Shown here piece after piece: positions 41,796 to 52,289 of a stretch of DNA of 64,000 nucleotides. The position numbers were made by a program, and so were the translations under genes. Each line of letters starts with the position of its first letter. Position 1 is the first letter of the stretch. The notes beneath the pieces were generated by a model. It saw nothing but the letters and a program-made list of their open reading frames with translations. It did not search any database and was not told the origin of the DNA. Origin of the DNA: Limnephilus marmoratus (taxonomy: Eukaryota > Arthropoda > Insecta > Trichoptera > Limnephilidae); contig OU862919.1 of NCBI GenBank assembly GCA_917880885.1, forward strand, positions 14,588,001 to 14,652,000, given 5' to 3'.

Positions 41796-41906
41796 GAGAC
41801 GGTACCCATACCCGCCTCACCAATTGAGAGTAATGCTCAGATCGAACAAAAAAGTTTTTTTTGAGTTCTGTATGTGATGTAAATTAACCATTTTCCCCCT
41901 TTTTAA

Positions 41907-42912
41907 ACGACTTCAAAAAGGAGGAGGTTCTCAATTCGACTGTATTTTTTATTTATTTTTTTATTTTTTTTTATTTTATTTTTTATTTTTTATGTTTGTT
42001 AGCTCAGAACTTTCGACTGGGTGAACCGATATTGATGATTCTTTTTTTATTTGAAAGCTAGTGCTTCCTTTGTGGTCCCATTTTAATTTGGTTTAGTTCT
42101 GACAATGGCATCCATGAGAAAACCATATAAGTCTTAAATTTGCATAAAGTATGTGCGCGACAAATGGACGAATAACTCAATATCACGCTAACCGCTTTCA
42201 ATGATTCTTTTTTTATTGGAAAGGATGTACTTCAAGGATAGATTGATGAGAGTTTGGTTAGGTTCTGATTATCGGATCCATGACAAAGTAACGGAACTCT
42301 TCAATTCTTAGGAGCAAATTAACGAAACTCAGCCGAAGCTCTTAATTTGACCCTAATGTCGTTATGGTCAAATTATGTCTGTCTCATATGAGCAGCACGT
42401 TTAGTAGATCTACCCATATTCAGACAATTAGTGTACTTCAGATTCACTAAAAATCAAAAAATAAACAAAAATTTTAACAAAACAAAAAAACGACTTCAAA
42501 AATGCACTAAAAAGTAAAAAAATAATTTCGTTTTCTTCGACAACTTCATAATCGACTTACTTTTTCTACTCATCAATATGTAGGTACGATTGTTATTTTT
42601 GGAGTCAGTGTCAGCGAAGGTACCCGGCCCGGCGCGGCGTGTTTACTTGACAGCTCCCCTCATGCCGCGGCCCCGCTCTCGCCTCGTCAAGTCGCTTGTG
42701 CGACACAAGCACATCTCACCTATAACTATGTATGTAAAAACAAACCTACCATGACTGACACCGATTCCAAAAATGACAATCATACCTACATATTGATGAG
42801 TAGAAAAAGTAAGTCGATTATGAAGTTGTAGAAGAAAACGAAATTATTTTTTTACTTTTTAGTGCATTTTTGAAGTCGTTTTTTTGTTTTGTTAAAATTT
42901 TTGTTTATTTAC
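41907..42912. mobile_element. DNA-transposon-like element with AAACGACTTCAAAAA ends
   Basis: AAACGACTTCAAAAAGG at 41,907 and its inverse TTTTTGAAGTCGTTTTT at 42,870-42,886 suggest one element. The start, ACTTCAAAAAGGAGGAGGTTCTCAATTCGACTG, is of a type I recall as a common insect repeat. The interior up to 42,450 is non-coding. Confidence 0.5.
42458..42910. repeat. Palindromic MITE, ~157-bp arms
   Basis: Arms 42,458-42,614 and 42,755-42,910 are near-perfect inverted repeats (for example GTGCATTTTTGAAGTCG on the right, TACATATTGATGAGTAG near the inside). The loop 42,615-42,754 is GC-rich (CCCGGCCCGGCGCGGCG), unlike its surroundings. Confidence 0.8.
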
Positions 42913-43214
42913 TGCAAAGTTCTGGATACGGTGTATAATTGGTACAATAGTCGATATCTTCATTACTGCAGGTTTAATGAAGCTGCCATGTTTATTTGTA
43001 TTTAGCTTGAAGCTACTGGAGCCGTGTAGCGGACAGGTTCCATCTTCCAGCTGTAGATAGTTATTTTATTACTGGGTAGGTACGTGACCAAACTACAGCT
43101 AGGAATCTAAACTCTTCTTTCTGTTAATGGAGAAATACTCAGTACCTACGTAAGGCAGAGATCATAAAACTTTGTTGAAAATGAATGGCAGAAATGAAAA
43201 AAAGTCGTCTATTG
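42913..43214. other. Spacer
   Basis: Nothing recognised. Confidence 0.4.
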
Positions 43215-43345
43215 TGGTCATATTTATTTATTTCTTTCTTTCTTTACATGGTAGAGTATAATGTTTCGATTCGATTTATAACCTCACTAGGACAAGCCTG
43301 TGTTGAGGTTAACAATTTCAACAAAATAACACTAAAATAATATAG
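43215..43345 (-). repeat. 3' UTR fragment of a non-LTR element
   Basis: CCTCAACACAGGCTTGTCC on the minus strand matches the UTR word at about 30,940, followed by a GAAA/AAAT-type tail (TTTATTTATTTCTTTC on plus). Confidence 0.55.
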
Positions 43346-43453
43346 GTATTGAAATAACTAAATATTGTTGCACATTTCTACGGGTACGGGTATCTACTAA
43401 GCTGAAGGGATAGTACATTATAATATAAATATTTAGTTTTTTTTTTTTTTTTT

Positions 43454-43603
43454 AGAAATTTAATTAAAATTAAATTCGATAATGTTATTAAGTTTGAAAA
43501 TGACCTTACAAGTCGAAACAGCTGTAACTAAAACACTAACCAAAAAACTTGCAGAACTCGATAATAACATTATCGAATTTAATTTTAATTAAATTTCTAA
43601 AAA
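43454..43603. repeat. Palindromic MITE-like repeat
   Basis: TAGAAATTTAATTAAAATTA and AATTCGATAATGTTATTA are repeated inverted at about 43,565-43,603. The arms are ~39 bp and the centre ~70 bp. A T-run precedes it. Confidence 0.7.
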
Positions 43604-43711
43604 TTAAAATGGAGTTCTACGAATTAAACACAAAAACAATTAATAAATATTTAGGCATATAATATTGCACGTTTAATTTCATGTGGTTGTGTGCTAGTAT
43701 TGTTAGTCTAG

Positions 43712-44140
43712 GATGCGAACCATTTATTGGATAACCAACACCTCTGCCATAGGTTACCCCAGGTGGTTCGCTACGTTTGGAGACTTAAGAGCGTGGAGCC
43801 CCGGGATCATAGGGTTGAGGTTCGTCGGGGCTTTGGCGGCGGATGCGTCCGCCCACCAAGAGGATCGGGAGAGACTGGTTGAGGGAGACGATTTGACCTC
43901 TCCAGCAGGACTCTCGGATCATCGTCGTGCACCGCAGTGGGAGAGATGGATTCATACATTTGTTACTTCTGGACAAATTGACCCCCAGTTTCCCACCCAC
44001 CCCTCACACCTTTTGAATTCCCAGAACTTCTTCTCCTTCCTTTCCTAAAAAGACCCTCCACACAACATCCCTAAAGATGAAATAGGCCCCGAGGGAAATT
44101 ATTTTCCTCCGGGCGTCTTGAGCGGAGCTAATGTAAAAAA
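43712..44140 (+). repeat. Non-LTR 3' end with module B (family N2), plus strand
   Basis: A 111-codon frame (43,713-44,048) begins RTIYWITNTSAIGYPRWFAT, passes DRERLVEGDDLTSPAG and HRRAPQWERWIHTFV and runs to NSQNFFSFLS. The tail CCTCCACACAACATCC, CCGAGGGAAATTATTTTCC and AATGTAAAAAAAG follows. It is the longest open version of the module of three copies here; the protein is not recognised. Confidence 0.68.
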
Positions 44141-44483
44141 AGTATAATTCACGCAAAACTTGACTGCCGATCTCAAGTTGATACAGAAATCGTCGCAACA
44201 GGCGAGTTAAAGGTAAGAAAAAACCCGCCCACGCCTTTCTCCGTCGCACATATGTTTTTACGCATCTTTCTCTTTAGCTTACGTTCATTGCAAAGTCAGT
44301 AACTGCGCGAGAATGGATCGTACAATATTCAGGCCGGCATTAAAGTTTGGCGCGTACTATAACAGAGTTTATTCATTTGGAAACATGTTCCAAAAAATAA
44401 TCGAATAAGAGAGTGTAAAATCAAAATCAATGTAATTTATTTTCAACTAGCAGAACCGGTCACACGTTGATGTGGCTAACGAA
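44141..44483. other. Spacer left of the BEL/Pao element
   Basis: Nothing recognised. Confidence 0.45.
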
Positions 44484-44488
44484 ACCTT

Positions 44489-45028
44489 TGTTTGCGCGTT
44501 TTTATATGGGATTGATTGGGTATTGCACTCGCAGACTTGGTGGGTAGATATGTCAAAATCCTGAATTTATCCCACCTACCTAATCTTTCCTTCCAAAATG
44601 TCACCATAAAAATTGTTGCAAGAAAGTACTCAACTTTGGAGAGGTGACAGTGTGCTTTCCTGCTCAGTACAAAATAACATCTCAGACAGGGCAGGGCGCA
44701 TGTGTCGTAACCTCTTGTTATAAGAATATTGCAAATTTTAAAATTAAACAGTGAGAAGTGTACACCAAAACTGGAGATCAGCGAGGCCCTATCTGCAACG
44801 GTTAGTCCTATTTTCCTTATTCCAATCTGGGCTTATCTAATTTTCCAAAGCCCAGATCTGAACTATCGACTGAGTATCCATCAGGTTTTGCGAGTGTATG
44901 CTATTTAATCGTCCCGTATAACTTAGCGATTTCACGTAGTCTCGGGACTGGTCCTTCGAGGGCTGCATAGGTTTTGCTCTGCAGCATTTACCGCCAATTA
45001 ACAGTGGAGTCGCAGTTTCACGACACCA
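44489..45028 (+). repeat. 5' LTR of the BEL/Pao element
   Basis: 540 bp, TGTTTGCGCG to ACGACACCA. Near-identical to 55,094-55,634. Confidence 0.92.
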
Positions 45029-45032
45029 TTTT

Positions 45033-45052
45033 TGGTTCTTTCGAGCCGGATT
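45033..45052 (+). promoter_or_regulatory. Primer-binding site candidate
   Basis: TGGTTCTTTCGAGCCGGATT starts four bases after the LTR. Its complement ends in CCA and resembles, from memory, the 3' end of animal tRNA-Tyr with two or so differences. The tRNA identity is an inference. Confidence 0.6.
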
Positions 45053-45120
45053 ACCAACGGGGTATTTAAAATTAAAATATTTAACCTGCAAATAATTATT
45101 ATTTGCTTTTCATACTTTGT

Positions 45121-45676
45121 TAAGTCATTTGTACTGACATACCTTTTGTAATTATTGTTGCATTAAAATTCCTACATAGAATTAATCATGTCGACTAGTG
45201 ATGGTACTCAAGATCTAGTTGAAATCAAATTACTAGAATCTAAGATTAATTTGGTGTATAATCGTCTCAATGAGTTATACGAGAAAGCGAAAATTATTGC
45301 AGATAGGGAGACAAGGAGTTCCGATGAGTTCGTTAAACAAACGGTTAATATAGCTATATATTATTCACAATTTAACACGTATTAAGTTAAGTTATTGTTA
45401 AGTCATTTGTACTGACATACCTTTTGTAATTATTGTTGCATTAAAATTCCTACATAGAATTAATCATGTCGACTAGTGATGGTACTCAAGATCTAGTTGA
45501 AATCAAATTACTAGAATCTAAGATTAATTTGGTGTATAATCGTCTCAATGAGTTATACGAGAAAGCGAAAATTATTGCAGATAGGGAGACAAGGAGTTCC
45601 GATGAGTTCGTTAAACAAGCGGTTAATATAGCTATATATTATTCACAATTTAACACGTATTGTGATGAATTTCTTT
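45121..45676 (+). repeat. 278-bp tandem duplication of the gag start
   Basis: TAAGTCATTTGTACTGACAT begins at 45,121 and again at 45,399. The ATG codons at 45,188 and 45,466 are also 278 bp apart. The copies differ by very few bases, so the duplication is recent relative to the rest of the decay. Confidence 0.9.
45188..45385 (+). pseudogene. gag: gag start, first tandem copy (65 codons)
   Basis: MSTSDGTQDLVEIKLLESK through YYSQFNTY and then a stop where the duplicated unit ends. It is identical to the start of the second copy except for one visible residue (Thr/Ala). The second copy at 45,466 continues into the rest of gag. This upstream copy would only make a short peptide and is a by-product of the tandem duplication. 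Confidence 0.8.
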
Positions 45677-46429
45677 CACTTCAATTGAAAAGGGATCCAA
45701 ACTATAATATAAATTTCGATTTATGGAATAAATTCGAAAATAAGTACTGCTTTGTAGTTAGTATACGCGAGAGTATTGTGGCGAAGCAAGATTTAGGTGG
45801 TACGCAGAAATTAAATAAGTCCCCATTTATTAAGCTTCCAGCGATTGATATGCCATCTTCGATGGAAATCAAGAGAATTGGTCGGTATTTTATGAAGCAT
45901 TTAAATTAAACATCCACTCTAATGAAAATTTGAATACGTCGCAAAAGATGCAATATTTGATAGGAAAACTCCAAGGAAAGGCATTATCGGTGTTTGCCGG
46001 AGTACTGCCGAATGAAAAAAAAATATTTTGTAGTTAGGTACCTTTTATCTGTATTTTGATTAAAATTATTGGCGCACCTTCTAACTCAAATGAGTTAAAT
46101 AATTTTATTGAACGGTTTGCGTCTTCCATGTCTGCGCTCAAAGAATTAGGTATTGATGACCTAACCGACTTTATAATTTTACATATTGCACTGAAAAAAT
46201 TAGATATGCAATTGGTGCAAAATTTCGAAATGTCCATACGGGAGAAAGATATACCTACATATACCGATTTAATAGAATATATTCGTTCGCATGTTAAAAT
46301 TCTTGAACGAACCGGACCAGAAAGTAAAGTTAATAATAATAAAAATAAGGTTTCGCATTCTTTCGCTGTGGTTGAACCGAAGTCGTTTGATAATAATCGT
46401 ACTATAAGTAATAATAATAAATGCCGGAA
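45466..46429 (+). pseudogene. gag: BEL/Pao gag, N-terminal and capsid part
   Basis: The frame starts MSTSDGTQDLVEIKLLESK with a coiled N-terminus. At about 45,855 a one-base loss shifts it; the neighbouring frame continues FDGNQENWSVFYEAFKLNI and QKMQYLIGKLQGKALSVF, the DUF1759-like block of BEL gag. A stop follows EKKIFCS (about 46,035), then IGAPSNSNELNNFIERFASS and LKKLDMQLVQNFEMSIR in another frame to NNNKCRK. Gag forms the particle that packages element RNA. At 46,430 the reading is cut by a nested non-LTR element and resumes at 51,062. Confidence 0.85.
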
Positions 46430-46450
46430 ATTTATTTATTTATTTATTTG
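46430..46450 (-). other. 3' tail (TAAA repeat) of the nested non-LTR element
   Basis: On plus ATTTATTTATTTATTTATTT; on minus a TAAA-type tail as used in priming at the target site. Confidence 0.8.
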
Positions 46451-47024
46451 TTTTATTATACGCCCAGAGGGCTTTTACATAAATAAATAAAGGCAGTACA
46501 TCTTTAACATGATAAGGAAATAATATAAATAAAATTACAATAGAAATAAAAAAGTACATTAGTTAAATAGAAATATAAGCAATAAAAACTTAAATTACAG
46601 TAAGATATAATAACGATAAGTTACGATAAAAAAATACATACATGATATAAAAATACAAATAACAAAAATTTTAAAGTAAGGTGATCAGAGGTTTACAAAA
46701 TTGCAACATTAACCATGTCTACTAAGACGTAAGTATTAGTTTCGCAAAGTGGCAAACCGCTACATCGATGGTACCTCCAGTACCTCTGCAAGTTGCAGGG
46801 GTTCAGAACTCCAATTTGGATTTTAATATTATAGTGAAAATTATTATTTTTTTTTTTAAATATAACTGAATAATACTACAGGTTATGATGGTTTATAATA
46901 TTATAATACATATTACAATGATTTTACTAAGACATTACATTTAATTACATTAATAAGATAGGTAGAGATAGTTTAGCAAATTTGTCGATGAACGAGTAGT
47001 TTATTAAATTTACCAAAGAATTCC
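46451..47024 (-). other. 3' UTR of the nested non-LTR element
   Basis: AT-rich, non-coding, between the ORF2 stop and the tail. Confidence 0.7.
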
Positions 47025-49870
47025 TTAGCGAGTACTTGTATCACGGATAAATGATTTCATTATTTCATTTTTAAATTGTGTCAGTGACATATTCCATACA
47101 TCTATATGCGAATACATATTGCCCAAGTGTTGGATTCTGTGTAGTGGTATATTGAATTGTGCCCTGGTCGTAGTATTACCACAGTAAAATGGTAGTACTG
47201 ACCTTGTGTTTCTAGCCGGCACATTAAAATTTATGAGCGCCAAGAATTCAGGGCAGTCAATTGTATTACGTAAGATTTTAAATAAAAAAACTAGATCAAA
47301 AATATTTCTTCTATCACTCAAGTTTAATAGATTAGATAATTGCAATAGATAAGTGTAGTTCAATTGTTCTTTTGGTATTTTTAGTTTATAATTTAAAAAG
47401 CTTAGGAATTTTTTTTGTATTCTTTCTATTGTTTGAGAATGCACGTCATAGTGAGGAGACCATACAGTTGAGTTATATTCAACCTGACTCCTCACTAGTG
47501 ATGTGTACAGAAGTTTTAATATTTTAATGTTGGTAAAATCTTTAGCCACTCTTAGTACAAAACCTAACATTTTTAAACCCTTCTTTGAGATATTCTCAAT
47601 GTGTGGTATGAAGCTAAGTTTGGTGTCGAAAGTAACACCTAAGTCATTAATTTCGGAAACAGATTCGAGAATGAAGTTATTGATTGAATAATTAAAAAGA
47701 ATTGGATTTTTTATTTTAAAAAATCTCATTGTTATGCATTTATTAACATTAAGGTATAGCTTGTTATCGCTACACCACTCGACTAATTTGGATAAGTTTG
47801 CTGATAGAATATAACAGTCGTCCAGGCTTCGAATTGCTTTATAAAGTTTCAAATCATCTGCGAACATAAGTACGTCGATATCTTTAAATATATTACAAAT
47901 GTCATTCACAAAAAAGATAAATAATATAGGTCCGATATGGGAACCTTGCGGAACACCACTGGATGCAAAAAAAACATATGATGATTCCCCATTTAATTTT
48001 ACACTAAGTTTTCTGTTTGAAAGATAGCTTATAAACCAATGCAACATATTTCCACGAACTCCAGCTTTAAACAGTTTTTCTACAAGAATAGCGTGACAAA
48101 CCTTGTCGAACGCCTTGCTGAAGTCTGTGTAGATTGAGTCAACTTGAAGCTTCTTCGCCAATGCATTGGAAATGAAATTTTGATACAGAATGTGGTTAGT
48201 TAGTGTTGATTTGCCGGTTATAAAACCATGCTGTTCAGGACATATACTTTCTTTAAATGAGCTAGTTATTTTATCCAGAATCAGTTTTTCAAACAGTTTT
48301 GGAATTGTTGACAGTATGCATATAGGTCTATAATTAGTTACTTCGTTTTTATCCCCTTTTTTGAAGATAGGTGTTATATAACTATGTTTCCATAGATCGG
48401 GAAATATACCTTTCGACAAAGAATGACTAAATAGTGTGTACAGGGGATAAGCGAGAACGGTGACACACTTCTGTAAGAGTAATGGTGGAATGTTGTCAGG
48501 ACCGGCATTTTTATTGGGATCTAGAAGTTTAATTTGTTTTATAATTTCGTTTAGTTCAATGTGCACATGTGACAGGTTTATATTGAAACTGGGAGTATAG
48601 TTAGGTAAGGAGAACTGATTGGGTTGACTTTTATCGTAAACGTTCTTGAAGAAGTCTGCAAAAAGATCGACAATATTTTTGATGCCATCAGCCTTTCTGT
48701 CTTCAAAATACATAGTATTTGGTATATCAGAGTCACCACTTCTTAATGTTTTACTGAATCGCCAAAAACGTTTTATATTATTAAAAATGTCATTCTCTGT
48801 CTGCTTAATATAGTCGTTATAACACGCCCTTGATAGTTTATTACAATCACTCCTAATTTTAGAGAATTCTATATACAACTTCGATGTTCCGTGATCCTTA
48901 TACAGTTTGTGAGCTGTTTTTTTACGTCTAATTAAATTAATCAAATCTTTATTAAACCAGACTGGATATTTAGATTCCTTATATTGAGTGTAAGGGACAA
49001 AGCGATTTATATTATTACTGAGAATTAAGTAGAACTGTTCAGTATTATGATTTAAATCATCACTATCTAAGAAAGACCAGTCAACCAATGCAAGAGAGTC
49101 ACACATACCCGAATAATCTGCCTTTTTGAAATTATAGCATGATCTCGTAGACTTCAGAGTTTTTTCGCCAAAGTTTGTTATACAAATATTTAGTGGAGGA
49201 TGATGGACGTCAGGGGGTATGACAACTTCTATGGCCTTACTCACTTTAATACATTGAGAATTGAAGAATACGAGATCCAGAACACGATTGTTAATATTTC
49301 TGACAAGATTATGTTGAGTTAAGTTTAAATATATTGACATGTCGAGTATTACTCTTTCACTTTCCGAGATAGTTGTATTACAAGTATTCGACAATTCGGG
49401 GTCGTGCAAATTCCAATTTACATTTGGAAGATTGTAATCACCCACGGCTATAAATTTGGCATCAGGATATTTTGTTTTAATTATTTCTACGTCCTCATAA
49501 TGGTTTTTGAAGACAACAATGTTGGCCGAGGGGGGTATGTATACAGAACTAATTATTATTTTCTCACTTTTACATTTCACTAATATAAACAATTGTTCAA
49601 CGTTACTGTTTTTTGTGTTTAATTTCCTTGAAGTAAATTTCTTTTTGATTGCGACGAGGACACCACCTCCTCTTGATTTAGAACTGGTAGTAAGATTTCT
49701 GTCATTCCTGTAAACATTATATGATGATAATCCTAGTTCGGAAGAGTTGATGGACGGATCTAACCACGTTTCAGTCAGTACCACGGCTTCACATATCACT
49801 GATGGTATACAAATTCTGAAGTTATCTAGTTTTGTTCGCAGTCCACGTACATTTTGATAGTAAAGGTTCA
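47025..49870 (-). CDS. Non-LTR ORF2: AP endonuclease plus reverse transcriptase
   Basis: Open for at least 924 codons. Numbered from the GTG at 49,799: endonuclease LTETWL (8-13), RGGGVLVAI (43-51), VYIPP (86-90), AVGDYNLP (118-125) and a PDVHHPPLNI block (196-205) in place of the usual SDH. Reverse transcriptase TNYRPICILSTIPKLFEK (488-505), TDFSKAFDKV (558-567), GVPQGSHIGPILF (615-627) and catalytic FADD (646-649). The C-terminal tail ends near STR. The endonuclease N-terminal motif YYQNVRGLRTKLDNF lies upstream of 49,799 in the same frame, so the frame really begins near 49,870. I see no ATG for it; it overlaps the ORF1 stop, suggesting coupled translation. All key RT residues are present. 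Confidence 0.9.
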
Positions 49871-50596
49871 GTGTGCTGGATTTTGATAGTTTTTTGTTTG
49901 AGCCTTAACGATTTTTGGTATTGAATTGACATATTTGATAGTTATGTTGGTTTCGCCGTTTTTTAGTCTCGATTCTAGTTCACTTCGTAAAAGAGCAAGT
50001 TCGTTTCTTTGGAGACTAGTGAGGTCATTTGCTGCTTTTACACCGTTCTTCAACTTTGTTCTGTTCATCAGAATGGATTTGGAAGTTGTTGAATCTTTGA
50101 ATTCGATCTTAATGGGCCTGGTTTGGTCAGGTTTCTTGATTCCCAAACGGTGGATCTTGATCTCATTGGGATTAAAGGTGTTTTCAAAACCCTCCAGGGA
50201 AGATGAAACCTTTTGTATATCTTCGGTGATTCTCGTTGCAGTTGACTGGGAATTGCTCTCGGGGATGTTAAATAGTATAATGTTCTTAGATCTAGACTTC
50301 CTTTCCTCCAACTCAGTTAGCATCTCACAGATGTCGGCTACATTGTTCACGGGTGACGTGTTTTGAGGTGGAGTATTTTTTAGCATTTCTTTGTATGCCT
50401 GCAGTTCACCTTCTAAGGTGCCAGTTTTGGCAGCTACTGCTGCCGACATGCTGCCAATTGCGGCTAAGATTTCGCATGATATCGGAGTGATTTTTGCAAT
50501 TTGGTCCTTGTTAAATTTATTGCTGGGGTCAAGAAGTACCTTGTTAATTGCGTTGACCGCCCTTTCTGCGTTGGCGATAAATGACTGGACGTCCAT
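49868..50596 (-). CDS. Non-LTR ORF1: RNA-binding protein
   Basis: 242 codons, ATG at 50,596. The N-terminal half is helical and Ala-rich (res. 1-100). A fold resembling an RRM follows: SKNIILFNIPES (103-114), IKIHRLGIKKPD (146-157), RPIKIEF (160-166) and the ANDLTSLQRNELALLRSELE block (189-208), which is common in ORF1 proteins of insect non-LTR elements. It would coat the element RNA. There is no zinc knuckle. It ends in TGA at 49,868, where the ORF2 frame is already open one base away. No frameshift is seen. Exact relatives are not recognised. Confidence 0.85.
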   Translation of the reverse strand: MDVQSFIANAERAVNAINKVLLDPSNKFNKDQIAKITPISCEILAAIGSMSAAVAAKTGTLEGELQAYKEMLKNTPPQNTSPVNNVADICEMLTELEERKSRSKNIILFNIPESNSQSTATRITEDIQKVSSSLEGFENTFNPNEIKIHRLGIKKPDQTRPIKIEFKDSTTSKSILMNRTKLKNGVKAANDLTSLQRNELALLRSELESRLKNGETNITIKYVNSIPKIVKAQTKNYQNPAH

Positions 50597-51061
50597 TGCG
50601 AAAATTAAGTTTTTAATTTTTATAAATTTTTTGTTAAATAAAATTTAAAACTTTATTTCAGAGCCACTGGTTGAGCTTCACTGTCACAAGTTTAAGATAG
50701 GTAGTTCGTAGGTTCTGTACCTGTCAAGAAGTGTTTTGTTTTTGTTTTATTGGTGATAAACACAAAAAAAAAAGATTTTAACACTTTAACTTAACTAAAG
50801 TTAGCACTGTTTAATCTGGTGTACAGTTTTAATGTTCAGATTTGCTGTAAGTAAGTTTTAATATTTGAACTGGAAATAATGTTTTGACGTTTGCACAGTA
50901 TTGTTTTTGTTTTATTGGTAATATACACTAAAACGGAGATTTTAACACTTTACTTAACTAAAGTTAGCACTTTTTAATCTCGTGTATAGTTTTGGTGTTC
51001 AGATTTACTGTATGTAAGTTTATTTTATTATTTAAACTGGAGATAATTTTTGACGTTTGAC
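50597..51061 (-). promoter_or_regulatory. 5' UTR with two tandem ~165-bp monomers
   Basis: The block with TTTTGTTTTATTGGT, TTTTAACACTTTA, CTTAACTAAAGTTAGCACT, GTTCAGATTT and TTTGACGTTTG is present twice (spacing 165-166 bp). Tandem 5' monomers serve as promoter units in some non-LTR elements; here the role is inferred from position. Confidence 0.75.
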
Positions 51062-51278
51062 TGCCAAGAAGTATTATTGTTGTATTGTATTATGCAATCG
51101 AAGCGATCATGTTGAATTGTTTAAATGTGAACAATTTAATGAGTTGAGGCCAAAGGCTCGCTTTCAGTTTGTAAAATTAAATAACTTATGTGTAAACTGT
51201 TTAAGCGATAAACACAAGACGGTAAAATGTTCATCTAAATAGGATTGTAGAATTTGTAAAAAACGTCACCATACCGCT
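51062..51278 (+). pseudogene. gag: BEL/Pao gag, zinc-knuckle end
   Basis: Gag resumes after the nested element with KKYYCCIVLCNRSDH, then FNELRPKARFQFVKLNNLC and the knuckle CVNCLSDKHKTVKC (C-x2-C-x4-H-x4-C). A TAG at 51,240-51,242 interrupts it and DCRICKKRHHTALH continues, a second Cys/His cluster. These knuckles bind packaged RNA in the family. The frame runs on into the protease part, as in BEL/Pao where gag and pol form one polyprotein. Confidence 0.85.
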
Positions 51279-52289
51279 TTGCATTTTGAGGGTACGGTGA
51301 ACAACGAAAGTCATTCGAAAAACGAAGCTGTCACATTAATAACAAGGAATAAACATCATAATGATTTTACTGCGGGTAATTTAGCTATGAATGTACTATT
51401 GTCAACCGCGCAGTTATTCGCTTACGACATTAAAAATAATCAAGTAACCGTCAGGTGTTTAATTGATTGCGCCTCGCAACAAAATTTGATTAGTTTAAAT
51501 ACTTGTTATGAATTGAATCTTAAAATAATTCCTTTAAATAATTCAGTTATTAAAAGTGTTGGTTCAGTGAAGACACCAATTTTGGGGCATGTTGCATTAA
51601 CAATTAAATCCCGTGTTTCAGAAGATAAATATAAAATAAGCCTATTAGTGGTCGAGAAAATCACGGACAAGCTCCCTACACTATATGTTAACACGAAGTC
51701 ATGTGAGCATTTACTTGGTTTAAATCTAGCCGATGAAAATTGGAACGTTCCATCCGATGTCGATATTTTATTAGGTGCTCAGTTATTTCCATATATTGTG
51801 CTAGGAAATAAGGTTTTATCTAAACATAATGCGAATGCACCACCCGCTATACAAACGGTATTCGGATATATTGTAATGGGTGAAATACCTAAGAGTACGC
51901 CGGACGTTTCGTGGACATTCGGCCCCATAACCACCGAGGATTTATACAATGCGTTAACCAAATTTTGGACAATGGAAGACATGCCTATTAAGTCATTGAT
52001 GAGTGCTGAAGACGTGGAATGTGAGAAAATGTACGTCGAGTCCGTCCAACGGGATGACTCGGGAAGGTATATTGTATCTTTACCTTTTAAGATAGATCAT
52101 AATAATTTAGGAGATTCGCTCAGTGTCGCGCAACGCAGATATAAATATTTAGAACGGAAATTTAATACGTCGCCAGAATTGCATCGGAGTTATAATGAAG
52201 TAATTTCTGAATATCTGGAAAAGGGATATATAAGGTATGACGTTCCGTCTTCATCTAATGTTGATGAGGGATATTTCATTTACGTATAA
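51279..52289 (+). pseudogene. pol: BEL/Pao pol: protease and start of reverse transcriptase
   Basis: A 336-codon frame. The aspartic protease region shows VRCLIDCASQQNLIS; the expected D-[STQ]-G is D-C-A here, which may be decay or a family variant. Downstream ILLGAQLFPYIVLG and AIQTVFGYIVMGE, and the peptidase A17-type linker SLPFKIDHNNLGDSLSVAQR with SYNEVISEYLEKGYI. The frame ends at GYFIYV, where family members go on to the RT fingers. Comparison with the family indicates that about 80-90 residues, including the first catalytic Asp of RT, are deleted at the junction near 52,285. Confidence 0.85.

Larger units (their letters stand above)
46430..51061 (-). mobile_element. Near full-length non-LTR retrotransposon, nested in BEL gag
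   Basis: On the minus strand it has a 5' UTR with two ~165-bp monomers (51,061-50,730), ORF1 (50,596-49,868), ORF2 (from about 49,870 to 47,025), a 3' UTR and a (TAAA)n tail (46,430-46,450). BEL gag stops at 46,429 and resumes at 51,062. An imperfect TSD is TGCCGGAA (46,422-46,429) and TGCCAAGAA (51,062-51,070). The long open frames suggest a recent, possibly once-active copy. The endonuclease is AP-type and the RT jockey/CR1-like; I do not fix the clade. Confidence 0.9.
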
